Positions 1-9,124 of a stretch of 64,000 nucleotides of DNA are shown here, one piece after another (position 1 is the first letter of the stretch; the number at the start of each line of letters is the position of its first letter). Below the pieces are notes generated by a model. That model saw only the letters and a program-made list of their open reading frames with translations. It was not told the DNA's origin and made no database searches. Where the stretch lies: the NCBI GenBank assembly GCA_033557465.1, contig CM066031.1:1444294163-1444358162 (forward strand), in the 5' to 3' direction. Position numbers and translations under genes: made by a program. The DNA comes from Ichthyophis bannanicus (lineage: Eukaryota; Chordata; Amphibia; Gymnophiona; Ichthyophiidae).

Positions 1-1191
1 GCTGATGAGGATAAAGCGGAATTGCTTAGCAAATATTTCTGTTCTGTGTTCAGAGATGAAGAACCAGGAGCAGGACCTCAGAAAACACCCACAAACAGGA
101 ACAGAAGCGAGGGACATCTTGAACAATTTTCAGAAGACTGTGTTCGTGAGAAACTAGCTCAACTTAAAGTAGACAAAGCGATGGGACTGGATGGGATACA
201 GCCTAGAATACTGAGGGACCTTGGGGACGTTCTAGCAGCTCCACTGACTGACCTTTTCAATAACTCGTTGGAGTCGGGAGTGGTGCCAAAGCACTGGAGA
301 GAGGCTCATGTGGTACCTTTACACAAAAGCAGAAGTAAGGATGTGGTTGAAAACTACAGGCCGCTTAGTTTAACTTTGGTGGTGAGTAAATTATTGGAAA
401 CGCCGCTGAAAGAGAAAATAGTGAGGTTTCTGGAGTCCAGCAGATTACAGGATCCAAGGCAGCATGGATTCACCAGGGGCAGGTCTTCTCAGACAAATCT
501 GATTGATTTCTTTGACTGGGTGACCAGGGAGTTGGACCGAGGGAGAACCCTAGATGTGGTGTATTTAGATTTCAGTAAAGCCTTTGACACTGTTCCTCAC
601 AGGCGACTTATAAACAAACTGAGCACCCTAGGGATGGACCCTAAAGTTACTGCTTGGGTTAGAAATTGGTTGGGTGGGAGGCGACAAAGAGTACAAGTAA
701 ATGGAGCTCACTCAGAGGAGAAGGATGTTACCATTGGTGTGCCCCAGGGATCTGTCCTTGGTCCGATTCTTTTTAACATCTTTATTAGTGATATAGCGGA
801 AGGGCTGTTGGGTAAGGTTTGCCTTTTTGCAGATGATACCAAAATCTGCAATAGAGTAGACACCCAGGAAGGTGTAGATAACATGAGGAGGGATCTAGCT
901 AAGCTTGAAGAATGGTCTAGAATCTGGCAGTTGGGATTTAATGTTAAAAAATGTAAGGTCATGCATTTGGGCTGCAGCAATCCAAGGGAGCAATATAGTA
1001 TAAGGGGTGAAGTACTTTTGTCCACTAAAGAGGAGCGGGACCTGGGCGTGGTTGTGTCTGATGATCTTAAAGTAGCTAAACAGGTAGAAAAGGCGACGGC
1101 AAAAGCTAGAAGGATGCTTGGGTGCATAGAGAGAGAAATGGCTAGCAGAAAAAAGGAGGTGATAGTGCCTCTATATAAGTCTTTGGTGTGA
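1..1191 (+). CDS. CR1 ORF2 reverse transcriptase, 5'-open fragment
   Basis: One frame is open from base 1 to a TGA at 1189-1191; the ATG at 22 is internal, since the frame runs in from the left. RT motifs appear in order: KAMGLDGIQPRIL (about 170-215), YRPLSL (355-375), the motif A block YLDFSKAFDTV (about 560-595), the motif B block GVPQGSVLGPILFNIFI (about 737-790) and the catalytic FADD (about 823-835). All three catalytic Asp positions are present. The closing TGA sits in a conserved SLV-x-PHLEY context where CR1 proteins usually have Arg, so it looks like a CGA-to-TGA change. The endonuclease would lie upstream of the window. It is a retrotransposon gene, not a host gene. Confidence 0.85.
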   Translation, partial: ADEDKAELLSKYFCSVFRDEEPGAGPQKTPTNRNRSEGHLEQFSEDCVREKLAQLKVDKAMGLDGIQPRILRDLGDVLAAPLTDLFNNSLESGVVPKHWREAHVVPLHKSRSKDVVENYRPLSLTLVVSKLLETPLKEKIVRFLESSRLQDPRQHGFTRGRSSQTNLIDFFDWVTRELDRGRTLDVVYLDFSKAFDTVPHRRLINKLSTLGMDPKVTAWVRNWLGGRRQRVQVNGAHSEEKDVTIGVPQGSVLGPILFNIFISDIAEGLLGKVCLFADDTKICNRVDTQEGVDNMRRDLAKLEEWSRIWQLGFNVKKCKVMHLGCSNPREQYSIRGEVLLSTKEERDLGVVVSDDLKVAKQVEKATAKARRMLGCIEREMASRKKEVIVPLYKSLV

Positions 1192-1633
1192 CCTCATTTG
1201 GAGTATAGTGTGCAATTCTGGAGACCACACCTTCAAAAGGATGGAATCGGTGCAGAGGGTGGCTACTAAAATGGTTAGTGTTCTTCATTATAAAGCATAT
1301 GAGGACAGACTTAAGGATCTTAATATGTACACCTTAGAGGAAAGGCGGGATAGAGGTGATATGATTGAAATGTTTAAATACCTCCATGGCATAAATGTTC
1401 AGGGGGAGAGCCTCTTTCAATTGAAAGCAAGTTCTTCTATGAGGGGACATGGGATGAGGGTGAAGGGGGATAGATTCAGGAGTGATTTGTGGAAATATTT
1501 CTTTACGGAAAGAGTGGTGGATCCGTGGAATAGTCTCCCAGTGGAGGTGGTAGAGATGAGGACCGTAACTGAATTTAAAAAAGCATGGGACAAACACAGA
1601 GGATCTCTAAAGGTAAAAAGGGGACTGTTGTAG
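1192..1633 (+). pseudogene. CR1 ORF2 C-terminal region, frameshifted
   Basis: The RT frame continues past the TGA as PHLEYSVQFW, then shifts by one base near 1236-1242 into the frame that carries VQRVATKMV, the LEERRDRGDMIEMFKYL block and the terminal WNSLPVEVVEM...FKKAWDKH motif, ending at TAG (1631-1633). This C-terminal block is found in CR1/L2-group LINEs downstream of the RT. The element is therefore inactive through one stop and one frameshift, although most of its sequence is well kept. Confidence 0.8.
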
Positions 1634-1706
1634 TTCTTGATATGGAAGGACAGACTAGATAGGCCATGTGGTCTTTTTCTGTCATCATATTTCTATGTTT
1701 CTATAA

Positions 1707-2198
1707 ATCATTTCATATTGGGGGTCAATTTCAATATCTATTTGTCAAAGATTTAGTGCCTTTTTATATGCAGTTAATATGATATCATCACATTTAAAAC
1801 TAATAATATAGTTGAATGACAACTGGTTAGCACTATGTCAGTATCCTGTAACCAGAGAAGGGCGGTCCATTTCCTGCTCTTGATTCTGCTGTTGCCCTGC
1901 CACTTTCAACCTTTGAAATATTGAAAGATGGGACTGCCGCCCTTTCCAGTGTCCTTCAGTTTGGTCGTAATGTATCTTCAGAGCTCGCAAGCCTGCAGCC
2001 TTATTCAACACCTCTAGGCTTGGGCATTCTAGCCTTTCCCCGTCTTCTGGGGTCAATATCAATCTCTTCCAGGTAACTCTACTTTTTTTTTACTCCACAT
2101 GAATTTATTCATTCAGTCACTTTTCTAACTTATGCAGAAAATCTTTCAGGAGAGGGACTGGAAGCTGGCCAAACAAGTATATCCAGTTAGGGATTACC
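1707..2198. other. Unassigned, 0.5 kb
   Basis: AT-rich sequence with no motif, open frame or terminal repeat that I recognise. It is probably old, decayed repeat or unique spacer. Confidence 0.4.
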
Positions 2199-2480
2199 AT
2201 CATAAGAACTATTGTCTAGCTCCACTAGCCCCCCTACACAATGAACAATGTATTTAGCTCCCACTGTACCCCCATCTGGCCCCAATACATGTACATTTGT
2301 ATATAGTTATCTAACCCCTCCAAATTTACCGCTGCAGGCTGTATATAGTTATATAGTTTTATTGTTTCCATTGTTTCAATGTAACAACTATTATACGGTA
2401 TATCTTGTTTCATGTACATCGCTTTGACCTGGAGAAAGGCGATATATAAATGCAGCTTAAATAAATAAGTAATAAAATAA
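2199..2480 (+). mobile_element. L2-clade LINE, 3' end only
   Basis: The stretch ends with CGCTTTGACCTGGAGAAAGG, then CGATATATAAATGCAGC and AAATAAATAA repeats (about 2431-2480). This is the layout of L2-group 3' ends: a short conserved stem region, a GGCGATATA-type signal, then an (AAAT)n-like tail. Related tails in this window lie at 11850-11917, 19570-19645 and 25310-25387. No coding part remains, so it is a severely 5'-truncated copy. Confidence 0.65.
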
Positions 2481-2999
2481 ATAGCTTAAAATTCTCCAAG
2501 TTCTTCGGAACACGATTCCATGCAGCCTAAGTGTTGCTTAAAGCAAAGATTATCTGTGAGATTGATCCCCAGGGTTCTCAGACTCTGTTGTGCCCATTTA
2601 AAGGGAAATTCCCCTGGAAAATCTTGTGGATTAGATCTCACTGCCAGTGCCTCAAGGTTTTTTTTCTTTATTTTTTTTTTCATATTTATAGCAAGAACGA
2701 TGTGGATAAAAAACTGTGTAATCTAGTAAAACAAAGACATTAAATAAACCTATCAAACTCTGTCTGTGCACCTCCCCAGGTTCCATAAATGAAGACACAC
2801 TTAAGCCCAAGCAAAAAAAGATAAATCCTTCGGGGGGGGGGGGGGGGGGGGGGAGGAGGGAGGAAGAGAAGGGGAGGAGAGGAGGGAGAGGAAGGCCAGA
2901 GTGAACAGCAAGAGAGGGGTTGGGATCAAGGAAACAAAAGTCAGGGGCCTCCACCTCTGACCTCTCCCTCCCTTTCTGCCCAAACCCTGGCTGACTGCT
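2481..2999. other. Unassigned, with a 22-base G run
   Basis: No element is identified. The stretch contains T-rich sequence at about 2656-2685, an uninterrupted run of 22 G at 2832-2853, and a G/A-rich block to about 2905. The open frames here are low-complexity products of these runs. Confidence 0.45.
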
Positions 3000-3990
3000 T
3001 CCATGCAGCAGGTACAGTGGGAGTGGTTAGATGGCCCAATTACAGGTCTGGAGCTTCAGCACGCTATCCATGGCCTTCCTATGGGAAAGGCAGCTAGCTC
3101 CGATAGGTTCCCTCCTGAATTTTACAATATCTTTTGTGATGTTCTGTCTCCGCTCCTGTGTAGGGTTCTCAATCTGCTCAGGGAGCGGGGGGAAATCCCA
3201 TCCTCATTTTTGGAAGCTCATGTTACACTAATACATAAAAAGGGTAAAGACCCAACCACCCCTGGCTCTTTCCACTCAATTTTCCTTCTTAACACAGATG
3301 CGAACCTCTTGGCAATAATTTTTGCCCTCCGGTTAAATCAGCTAGTTCCGGATCTGATTCATTGGGACCAAACCGGTTTTATTTAGGGTCATAGCATCAC
3401 AGATAACATGCAGAAGGTCCTGGGATTAGTACATCAATTCGAACAGGATGCACAGGCAATCCAGCAGAGTTTTTGCCCCTATAGACGCGGAAAAAGTGTT
3501 TGACTGTGTAATGCAGGTTCTTGAGACTTTTAATTTCAGGCCGGTCTTTAGGTGGGTCGTGGCTCTATGATGCCATGATGGCTTGACTCAGACTTATCAG
3601 TCTGTTTGCCATGCTTCTCTCTGGGCAGGGGCACGCGGCAAGGTTGTCTGTTATCCCCTTTGTTCTTTGCACTTTCCCTAGAGCCCTTTGCCCAGGCTCT
3701 CCGCCAGAATGATGCCACAGAGGGCATGCGGGTGGGGATACTGAGCATAAGGTCATGCTGTATGCTGATGGCACTTTCCTATTCCTCTCTGTCCCTGAGC
3801 GGTCTCTTGCTGCTTTTGGGGAGGAAAATAAGGCATATGGGGCAGTCTGAGGCTATAAACCTAAGTCAACAAAGTACATGCTGCTCCTTTTTTATGTACC
3901 TCTGGAGCTAAAAAGTGCCCTAAAGTTGAGTTTTCCTTATCAGTGGTAAGGGGATTCTCTGACCTACCTGGAAGTTAAAATCCCGACTAA
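3000..3990 (+). pseudogene. L1-clade LINE RT fragment
   Basis: The frame 3003-3386 reads like an L1/Tx1-group RT: an IT..EL..AI..LP.GKA start, FPPEFYN, HVTLIHKKGKDPT, an altered SIFLLNTDANLLA block and WDQTGFI before a TAG at 3384-3386. A second frame, from 3606, carries GTRQGCLLSPLFFALSLEPFAQALR, the L1-type motif B (written RGTRQGC in the family). Between them the motif A region (about 3470-3510, near DAEKVFD) is frameshifted. No intact catalytic DD is readable. It is a dead fragment with both ends lost. Confidence 0.75.
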
Positions 3991-4340
3991 GCTCAACTGC
4001 CTTTGTCATCTGCATTTCCCACCTCTACTTAAAAACCTGAAAAGATGAGAGGATGGGCATTTCTTTCCTCGTCCTTGCTCATGAGAATAAATATGATCAA
4101 AATGAATGCCCTCCCACGTGGCATCTACTCCATTCCCAATTATACCTTTGTCAATCATGCATGGTTCTTCTTCAAGATTTTCTGTCATGAACATGGAAGA
4201 GAAATATTTGTTTAACACTTCCACTTTTTCCTTTTCACTTTCCACAAATTTGTCCTCAGCATATCTGTTTTGCAATTTCACCTCTAGCCGTCTTCCTCTC
4301 ACCAGTTTACCTGAGAAAAGTCTAGTCACCTCGCTTCACA

Positions 4341-4348
4341 TCTTTAGC
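4341..4348. repeat. Left TSD of the 1.9-kb hAT
   Basis: TCTTTAGC, repeated exactly at 6255-6262 on the other side of the element. Confidence 0.9.
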
Positions 4349-4475
4349 CAGGGCCGGATTTACCTATACGCCAGTTACGCCGTGGCGTAGGGCCCACAGC
4401 TGGCAAGGGCCCACAAAAATTGAATACTGGCGTATAGGTAAATTGAATAGTTTAAAAAAACCGCTGGCTGCTGCC

Positions 4476-4767
4476 GCGGCAGCATGGACTGTCCCGCGGG
4501 GCCCCCTCTGAATCCCTCCCTCCCTCCGCGACGGCTGAGCCCCTCCGTGCCGGCTTTGAGAGACGCGAAGGGAGAGTGTCTCCCTCGCGTCTCTGTTAAG
4601 CCCGCAGGGGCTGATGGGAAATTTCCCATCTGCCCCTGCAGGCTTAACAGAGACGCGAGGAAGACACTCTCCCTTCGCGCCTCTCAAAGCCGGCACGGAG
4701 GGGCTCAGCCGTCGAGGAGGGAGGGAGGGATTCAGAGGGGGCCCCGCGGGACAGTCCATGCTGCCGC
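4476..4767. repeat. GC-rich foldback, about 146-bp arms, no loop
   Basis: The sequence is self-complementary about the point between 4621 and 4622, in the palindrome GGGAAATTTCCC. The arms 4476-4621 and 4622-4767 pair with only a few mismatches, from GCTGCCGC at the outside through ATGGACTGTCCCGCGGGGCC to the centre. As DNA or RNA it could form a very long hairpin. Near-mirror open frames on both strands are a by-product of this symmetry, not genes. Confidence 0.9.
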
Positions 4768-4829
4768 TGCCGTGACGGCAGTGGCAGCAGCCAGCATTTA
4801 ATTTTATTAAATTTTACTTGAGCCGATGG

Positions 4830-5600
4830 GGGGTAGGACTGGTAATGGGCTGGGGGGTTAAGACTGGAGGTGGGCTGGGGGGGGGGGGTTAGAACTGGTA
4901 ATGGGCTATGGGGAGGGTTAAGACTGGTAATGGGCTGTGGGCTGATGGGGGCTGTCTGGTAATGGGCTATGGGGGGCTAGGACTGGAACTGGGCGGGGGG
5001 GGTTACGACTGGCGGTGGGCTGCTGGGGTTAGGACTGGTATTGGGCTGTGGGCTGTTGGGAGGGGGTTTGGACTGGTAATGGGCTATGGGGGGGGCTTGG
5101 AACGGAAATGGGCTGATGGGGGGGGGATAACAATGGAGCTGGGCTGATGGGGGTAGGACTGTTAATGGTCTGTGGGCTGATGGGGGGTTAGGACTGGTAA
5201 TGGGCTATGGGGGGGGGTTAGGACTGATAATGGGCTATGGGGGGGCTAGGACAGGAAATGGGCTGATGGGGAGGGGTTAGGACTTGAGGTGGGCTGATGG
5301 GGTTAGGACTGGTAATGGGCTGTGGGCTGATGGGGGGGTTAGGACTGGCAATGGGCTATGGGGGGCTGACTGGAAATGGGTTGCTGGGGTTAGGACTGGA
5401 AGTGGGCTGATGGGAGGTTAGGACTGGTAATGGGTTATAGGGGGGGCTTAAACTGAAAATGGGGTGATGGGGGGTTAGGACTGGAAGTGGGTTGATGGGG
5501 GGCTAGGACTGGTATTGGGTTGGGGGGTTGCTAGGACTGGAAATGGGCTGATGGGGGGCTAGGACTGGAAATGGGCTGATGCAGGGACTAGAAGGGAATG
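4830..5600. repeat. G-rich minisatellite, unit about 35-45 bp
   Basis: Tandem, variable units built on a GGGTTAGGACTGGTAATGGG core followed by CTGATGGGGGG or CTATGGGGGG. There are more than 15 units, with unit length varying mainly in the G run. The G-strand is rich in runs of four or more G, so G-quadruplex folding is plausible. The same unit type recurs at 37370-37830 inside a different hAT element. Confidence 0.85.
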
Positions 5601-6254
5601 GATGCTGGGTGAGGCTGAAACTAGAAGGGAGCTGATGTTGGGGGAGGATTAGAATGGGATGGGGCTGGAAGAGTAAAATGGAGAAGGGAAAAATATTTTG
5701 TGTGGGAGGGATAAAAAATCTACAATTGGCCGGGTATTGGGAGAGTAAGTGGGGATTGAGGATGGAGGGGTAAAATTTGAGTGGATGAAATAGGAATGAG
5801 GAAAGAGCAAAAGGAGAAAGATTAGTATGTTAAAGCAGAGAGAGAATGGAAAAAAACTAGAAGAGAGAAGAAAGGACAAATGGACAGCAGACGATGGAGA
5901 GTTAGCAGAAGACACGAAGAAACCAGAAGAAAGTGGCTGGAGCAATTGCAGCTGAAAAAAAATGCACAAAAGGTAGAAAAATATCTCTTTATTTTGAATT
6001 TATTAATTGGAATATGTCAGCTCTGGTAAATGTGCATCATTAACGTCTGCGCTTTGTTTAGTACAAGAGCAAATTAATGTATAGTTTTATTTCTACAGTG
6101 TTGTACATTCCAAGTTTGGCTTTTGGGATTTCCAGTTTAATTATGACGTCAGGGCCAACAGCACGCAGCTGATCCGGCGTGCTCGTTTTTATCTTTTCTG
6201 GGGGCCCACAATTTTTGTTGGCGTAGGGCCTCACTCAAGGTAAATCCGGCCCTG

Positions 6255-6262
6255 TCTTTAGC
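6255..6262. repeat. Right TSD of the 1.9-kb hAT
   Basis: TCTTTAGC, identical to 4341-4348. Confidence 0.9.
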
Positions 6263-7126
6263 TATTTTTTCTTCTGCTTGTACTTTTCCTCTTGCTGTTA
6301 TTTACTTTTCTTACATATAGATTAGTTTCCCTTTATGTAGCCTTTTTCACTTTAGCTTAGTGTCTTTCATTTCCTCCTCCTTCAGGCACTTTCCCATTTT
6401 ACTGAAGTCAGCATTTTTGAAATTTAAGACTTTGAGTTTGCTGTGATTGGACCCTGCCTTGGCGTTTACCTCAAACCACACTGCTGCTCGAGTGGCCATC
6501 TATGTGGACATTAGATACCCTGTCTTCATTGGTGAGTACTAGATCCAGTGTCAACCTATCCCTGATGGGTTCTATCAACAATTGCGTGAGCAAAGCCTCT
6601 TGCAAGGCATTCTCAATCTTTGTGTTTCTTTCCAGATTTGCAGGTGAGAAACTTCAATCCACATCCAGTAGAATAATGTCACCCTGTATCATCACTTCAT
6701 TACCACCTTTGCAATACCATTGATCTACTCTTTGTCCATTTAACCTGTTTGAGTTGAAGGTCTGTAGACTACATCAGTGTCGAAGGTAGTGCCATCTCCT
6801 TTTACTAAAACAATCCATAGTGCTTCTTCTTTTTCTCACATCCCCTGCATTTCAGCTGCTTTAATATTGCTTTTGACATAAAGGGTTACTCCTTCTTTTC
6901 TTCCCTGTCTATCCATCCTAAATGGATTTTAGCCAGGTATGATGATATCCCATTCATGAGACTCATTGAACCATGTTTCTGTAGTGGCCACAATTTCCAA
7001 GTCCATTTCCATACAATGATGTATTATTAGATTATCCTCTATATTCAATGGCAAATGGCCATGTGCTCTGATTGTACATGCTAACAATTTAATCTCCAGT
7101 GCAAATAAAAGTGGGTACAGAGGACC

Positions 7127-7790
7127 AGGGCTGTACCAAGCCATAAATGTGCCCTGTGCGATTTGCACTTCTGGCGCGCCCCCCATCACATTTGCCCCAG
7201 GCCCAGCATCTCCCCAGCTTACCCCACCCCTCCATGTCCAGCCAACATCCCCCCACGCTGCTTGCTCTTGTCCCATCACCGCTTTTTGTCTTCCCTTGGC
7301 GACAGCGGCAACAGTGGCAGCAGCAGAGCAGACCTGATCTCAAATTGAAAAAAACCCCCACACAGGTTTTTCCAAATCCACACTTGTACGCAGGTCTGAT
7401 CCCTCCCTCCTCTGCATTTAAATGGCTGGTCTGGTCCCTCCCTCCTCTGATGTGAGTGTACGACAGAGGAGGGAGGGATCAGACCTGCTTGCAAGTGTGA
7501 AGTCGGAAAGACCTGCATGTTTTTTTTAAATTTGAGATCAGGTCCACTCTGCTGCTGCCACTGCCACTACCGCAGTGGCCGCCAAGAGAAACAAAAAGCG
7601 GCGGCAGGGCAAGGGCAGGCAGCATGAAGGGGGAGGAGCCGAGACTGGAAACCCCGAATACACCCCTAATCTTTTGAGCTCTGTGAGGCTGCGCTGCTCA
7701 CACAGGACTAAGTATGGCACTGCAGAGGACATCCCTGTCATGTCCTCCTTGCTAAGATCAACTGCTCTGATTGGCATCCATTAACCAGGA
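7127..7790. mobile_element. Foldback element, possibly a truncated hAT
   Basis: A second foldback is centred near 7442. The left arm (about 7297-7435) includes GACCTGATCTCAAATT at 7331-7346 and TCTGATCCCTCCCTCCTCTG; the right arm (about 7450-7590) has the inverses, with AATTTGAGATCAGGTC ending at 7553. The left boundary CAGGGCTGTACC at 7127 resembles a hAT end. I could not find a matching right end or TSD, so class and right boundary are uncertain. The open frames on both strands here follow from the symmetry. Confidence 0.55.
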
Positions 7791-9124
7791 GAGCAGCATT
7801 CAGTCCATTATACAAGACTCTGATTCACTCTATCAATCTCTCCCCATGCTCAAATATTTTAACAGAGCAAACAGATATCGCCACTTTACCCTTCTCTATG
7901 TTTAAAAGCCTATCTCTAAACTGACACAAGTTGCCTGCTTCTGCCTACTATGCATCCCCTGACTCTAACATTGTCTGAGATCGGTCTACCATGCACGAGG
8001 TCCTAATATCAAACTGGAACCAGGACATTGGAAAAGCAGCAGCAGAAACCCTAACACAAAGATCCTCCGGCAAACCAAAAAAGACACAATGGTACGCCCC
8101 AGAACTTAGAACACTCAAGAGACAGCTACGGAAGATGGATCACAAATGGTGGAAAACAAAGTCATCAGATGACAAAAACTCCTACATGATACTCCTAATG
8201 GAATATCGCCAGGAATCCGACAAGTGCAAAAGATCCTGCCACACAAATGTAATAAACAAATCCCTCAAAAGGCCTAAACAGCTCTTCCTGATAGTAAAGA
8301 AGCTAAGGGATCCCCCTTACTCAGCCGCCTTAGACTCCTCCCTCGACCCTCAAGCTCTAGCAAATCACTACAAATCAAACAGCACTTGATGTTCCTCTCC
8401 ATTGCAGAAACCCCCTGCTAAAGTCACTGATAAAACCTGGACCACCTTCAGCTCCATCAGCAAAGAGAATATCGAACACATCATCACTACAATAAACTTA
8501 ACCACATCCCCCGTGACCCTTGCCCATTTAACTGGGTTAAAGCATCTAAAGACCTTAGCTCTACCTTGCTAAGAATCACCCAACTATTACTTCTTCAGGG
8601 CCACATGCCCAAACAACTCAAATCTTCTACCATCCTTCCCACACTGAAAAATGGCAAACTTAATCCCAATGATCCTACTGCATATAGACCCATTGCAAGC
8701 CTACCACTTTTATCCAAGTTAATTGAAAAATTATACAACAATAACTCCAGGAACACCTTGACACCCATGCTCCATTGGACCCTCAGCATCATGGCTTCAG
8801 GCCAAACCACGGTGTCGAAACGCTCCTAACTTCACTACTAAACACTCTAATAAAAGAAACCCAGAAAGAACACCAAGGTTTCATCCTTATATTTTTTGAC
8901 ATCTCAGCGGCCTTTGATAAATCAACCACAGCATACTCCTGCAAAGATTCCAGTTCTTTGGAATCCAAAACACAGTCCTGGGCTGGTTCCATTCATATCT
9001 CTGTGATCATCAACAATAAGTCAAAATGGGATACAATTCATCATCTCCCTAACTGCAAACCCAAGGCATCCCACAAGGCTCTTCCTTATCAGCATTGCTG
9101 TTCAGCACCTACCTGCAACCATTA
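7791..9124 (+). mobile_element. L2-clade LINE, 5' piece of a split copy
   Basis: This is the upstream piece of a sense L2 that resumes at 10721. It covers the EN-RT linker (7991-8389, W-rich KK/RQL..MDHKWW) and the RT start, with YRPIASLPLLSKLIEKL (about 8683-8730), HHGFRPNHGVETLLTSLLN and the motif A block FFDISAAFD (about 8896-8922), ending at a LSALLFSTYLQPL-like motif B end just before the insertion point. Several frameshifts separate these frames. No endonuclease is recognised, so the element is 5'-truncated. Confidence 0.8.

Larger units (their letters stand above)
1..1706 (+). mobile_element. CR1-clade LINE, 3' half
   Basis: Sense-strand non-LTR retrotransposon entering from the left window edge. 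It holds the reverse transcriptase (1-1191), the conserved C-terminal region (1208-1633) and a short 3' end that finishes in an imperfect repeat of TTTCTATG-type units at about 1685-1706, as in CR1-group LINEs. The last 190 bp match, in antisense, the fragment at 16697-16890, so the family has several copies here. Seen: RT motifs, C-terminal motif and tail. Known: CR1 elements end in short repeats rather than poly(A). Confidence 0.88.
4349..6254. mobile_element. Non-autonomous hAT transposon, 1.9 kb
   Basis: The left end is CAGGGCCGGATTTACC and the right end is its inverse, GGTAAATCCGGCCCTG. The flanks are a perfect 8-bp direct repeat, TCTTTAGC, at 4341-4348 and 6255-6262, the hAT signature. 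No transposase is encoded. Just inside the ends, GGCGTAGGGCCCACA (left) and GGGCCCACAATTTTTGTTGG...GTAGGGCC (right) extend the inverted similarity. The interior holds a GC-rich foldback (4476-4767), a G-rich minisatellite (about 4830-5600) and an A/G-rich tail region (5640-5965) that recurs at 37880-38220. Confidence 0.9.
3995..7126 (-). mobile_element. Antisense CR1-clade LINE, split by a hAT
   Basis: Two antisense pieces flank the hAT at 4349-6254. The right piece (6263-7090) holds the start of an endonuclease: the 6929-7090 frame has KLLACTIRAHG, then EIVATTETWFNES, then WDIIIPG, matching the CR1 EN order of Asn/Ala-rich start, ETW and IPGY. The left piece (4006-4340) encodes the linker before the RT, with KEKVEVLNKYFSSMF. 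The RT itself is absent. The 8-bp duplication TCTTTAGC at the junctions shows both pieces were one element. Stops and frameshifts are frequent. Confidence 0.72.

Noticed and set aside
708..1127. 139-residue minus-strand frame opposite the CR1 RT
   Set aside because: Shadow of the conserved sense-strand RT.
4364..4801. Overlapping open frames of 84-131 residues on both strands giving similar Pro/Arg-rich peptides
   Set aside because: They are mirror products of the foldback at 4476-4767; no start context or known domain.
4830..5600. CRISPR-like array
   Set aside because: Units abut without unique spacers of fixed length and lie inside a vertebrate hAT element; it is a minisatellite.
5649..5969. 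106-residue minus-strand frame
   Set aside because: Ser/Phe/Leu/Pro low complexity from an A/G-rich stretch; the same stretch in the second hAT is broken differently.
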